64,000 nt of DNA. Source: Limnanthes douglasii subsp. nivea (lineage: Eukaryota > Streptophyta > Magnoliopsida > Brassicales > Limnanthaceae). The stretch lies in contig JAUPFV010000003.1 in assembly GCA_036936605.1 (NCBI GenBank), forward strand, positions 107,951,278 to 108,015,277. The letters run 5' to 3'. Shown here one piece after another: positions 63,131-64,000 of this stretch. The notes below the pieces were generated by a model. The model was given only the letters and a program-made list of their open reading frames with translations. It was not told the DNA's origin and ran no database searches. How positions within the stretch are numbered: position 1 is the first letter of the stretch; each line of letters begins with the position of its first letter. The translations under genes were made by a program, and so were the position numbers.

Positions 63131-63559
63131 TCAACCTATAAAGCATAACCAATTACATCTACAAAAACATACATTTGTGCATGTTTGCTTGGTCATTGTG
63201 TTTTATCCATCCTCTAGTGATAATTGTTACGTTCATGTTGCTCTCTTATATGATCAGCCAAACTTCCTATAAAAACAGACCCTAGGTATGATTCACTCTT
63301 ATCTAGTGGTTGAACTTTCTATCTATAATCTGAGGCGGAAATATGCCCATAATTGTTTTTGGTGGAAGCTTCACTTTGTTGATTAGATCCATCATCAACT
63401 TCACATCTTTTTATGACAATACGAAGTTGAATCTTTACCTCCTTCTTCAATGGCATGTCCTTCTCGTTGGAAACCACGTCCCTACTTATCAAAAACTTCT
63501 AGAGTCTATGTTCAAAGCATTATAACCTATACAATTTATTGCTTCCAGATAACCGAGGA

Positions 63560-63950
63560 ATAAACATTTAAGTTATTTTGGCATAAGCTTATCTTAATTT
63601 ATATTTGTGTAGACAGAACATCCGAACACTATCAAATGTTATTGATTAATTTTATCTTCAGTATAGACCGTTTGAGGACAAAGAAACTTAGGCGTCATAG
63701 ATGGAATCCTATTGATAATATGTAGTATCACGGCTTATCCCTAGAATATTCGACCCATACCCGTTATATGAAGTATACATCTAACCCATTCTAGTAAGGT
63801 TCAATTCATTCTTTCAACGAGCTCGTTCTGTTAGATATTTCCACGTAATTTTTGGTGTTTAGAAATGTAAAACTTTCGACAATAGCCAGTGAACTCCTTG
63901 TTCATATACTTATGGTCATTATCAAGGTTTTGAAAAGTATATCATCCCTG
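63560..63950 (-). pseudogene. copia F integrase fragment
   Basis: Minus-strand pieces give a core end (NELVERMN followed by a stop, then TLLEWVRCILHI) near 63800, then VFGCSVYTNIN near 63600. It is cut by stops and continues toward the window end. Confidence 0.65.
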
Positions 63951-64000
63951 GACTATCACATTTGGTGACATATTATCCCTTGACTTTCAAAAGTCTGTTA

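Larger units (their letters stand above)
61180..64000 (-). mobile_element. Ty1/copia element F, partial at the window edge
   Basis: The minus-strand copia interior runs from the window end toward 61600, in the order integrase, RT, RNase H. A polypurine tract (CTAGGTGGATAAT) precedes a likely 3' LTR that starts TGTTAGGTGTATG at 61487 on the minus strand and extends to roughly 61180. The LTR's far end and the 5' half lie outside view or are unclear. Confidence 0.7.

Overview
The window is AT-rich plant nuclear DNA, most likely from a flowering plant and probably a eudicot. It is dense in retrotransposons and poor in genes. The supporting signs are intron-containing genes with plant splice sites, a plant-type GH1 beta-glucosidase, a TIR-only immune-type gene, many Ty1/copia elements primed from initiator tRNA-Met, several MITEs, a tRNA-derived SINE, and a plant-mobile-domain relic. 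No bacterial, organellar or rRNA genes were seen, and the species cannot be named from the sequence.

Layout. 40-1496: Mutator-like non-autonomous element with a perfect 9-bp target duplication. 1505-3722: an old duplicate of the beta-glucosidase upstream region and first exon, broken by stops and by a Harbinger-like MITE. 3960-8790: worn copia element (+). 8840-9330: dispersed repeat. 10506-15319: copia element A (-), complete in structure, with two 350-bp LTRs and target duplication GATGG. 16771-17030: Stowaway-type MITE. 17856-22022: copia element C (-). 22668-25842: a 3.2-kb terminal-inverted-repeat element carrying two small paralogous genes and arrays of CGCCA...TGGCG palindromes. 26210-29804: intact 11-exon beta-glucosidase gene. 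30690-32500: two oppositely oriented copia halves. 32620-34600: hAT-like transposase remains. 35150-38085: small LTR element with a gypsy-gag-like interior. 38723-38896: 57-codon membrane-protein ORF. 39523-43839: copia element B (-), a relative of A. 45010-45226: SINE with a 15-bp target duplication. 47115-47795: two-exon TIR-only gene (-). 46086-46253 and 48868-50575: plant-mobile-domain relic (+). 54722-59996: worn copia element E (+) with both LTRs. 61180-64000: copia element F (-), running off the window.

How the parts relate. The beta-glucosidase locus was duplicated: 1505-3722 pairs with the discontinuous blocks 17380-17855, 22035-22667 and 25843-26340. One arm therefore serves as the empty site for insertions in the other. 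By this test the Mutator-like element and the Harbinger MITE entered arm 1, and copia C and the 3.2-kb element entered arm 2, all after the duplication. Only three loci look like functional host genes: the beta-glucosidase, the TIR-only gene and, less surely, the 57-aa ORF.

The most unusual object is the 3.2-kb element. It has no transposase. It encodes two intact, divergent paralogues with a possible DNA-binding look, one behind a 5'-UTR intron filled with palindromes and one behind a TATA box and a cluster of E2F-type TTTCCCGC sites. It sits inside a TA microsatellite. All boundaries, LTR differences and homologies were read by eye.
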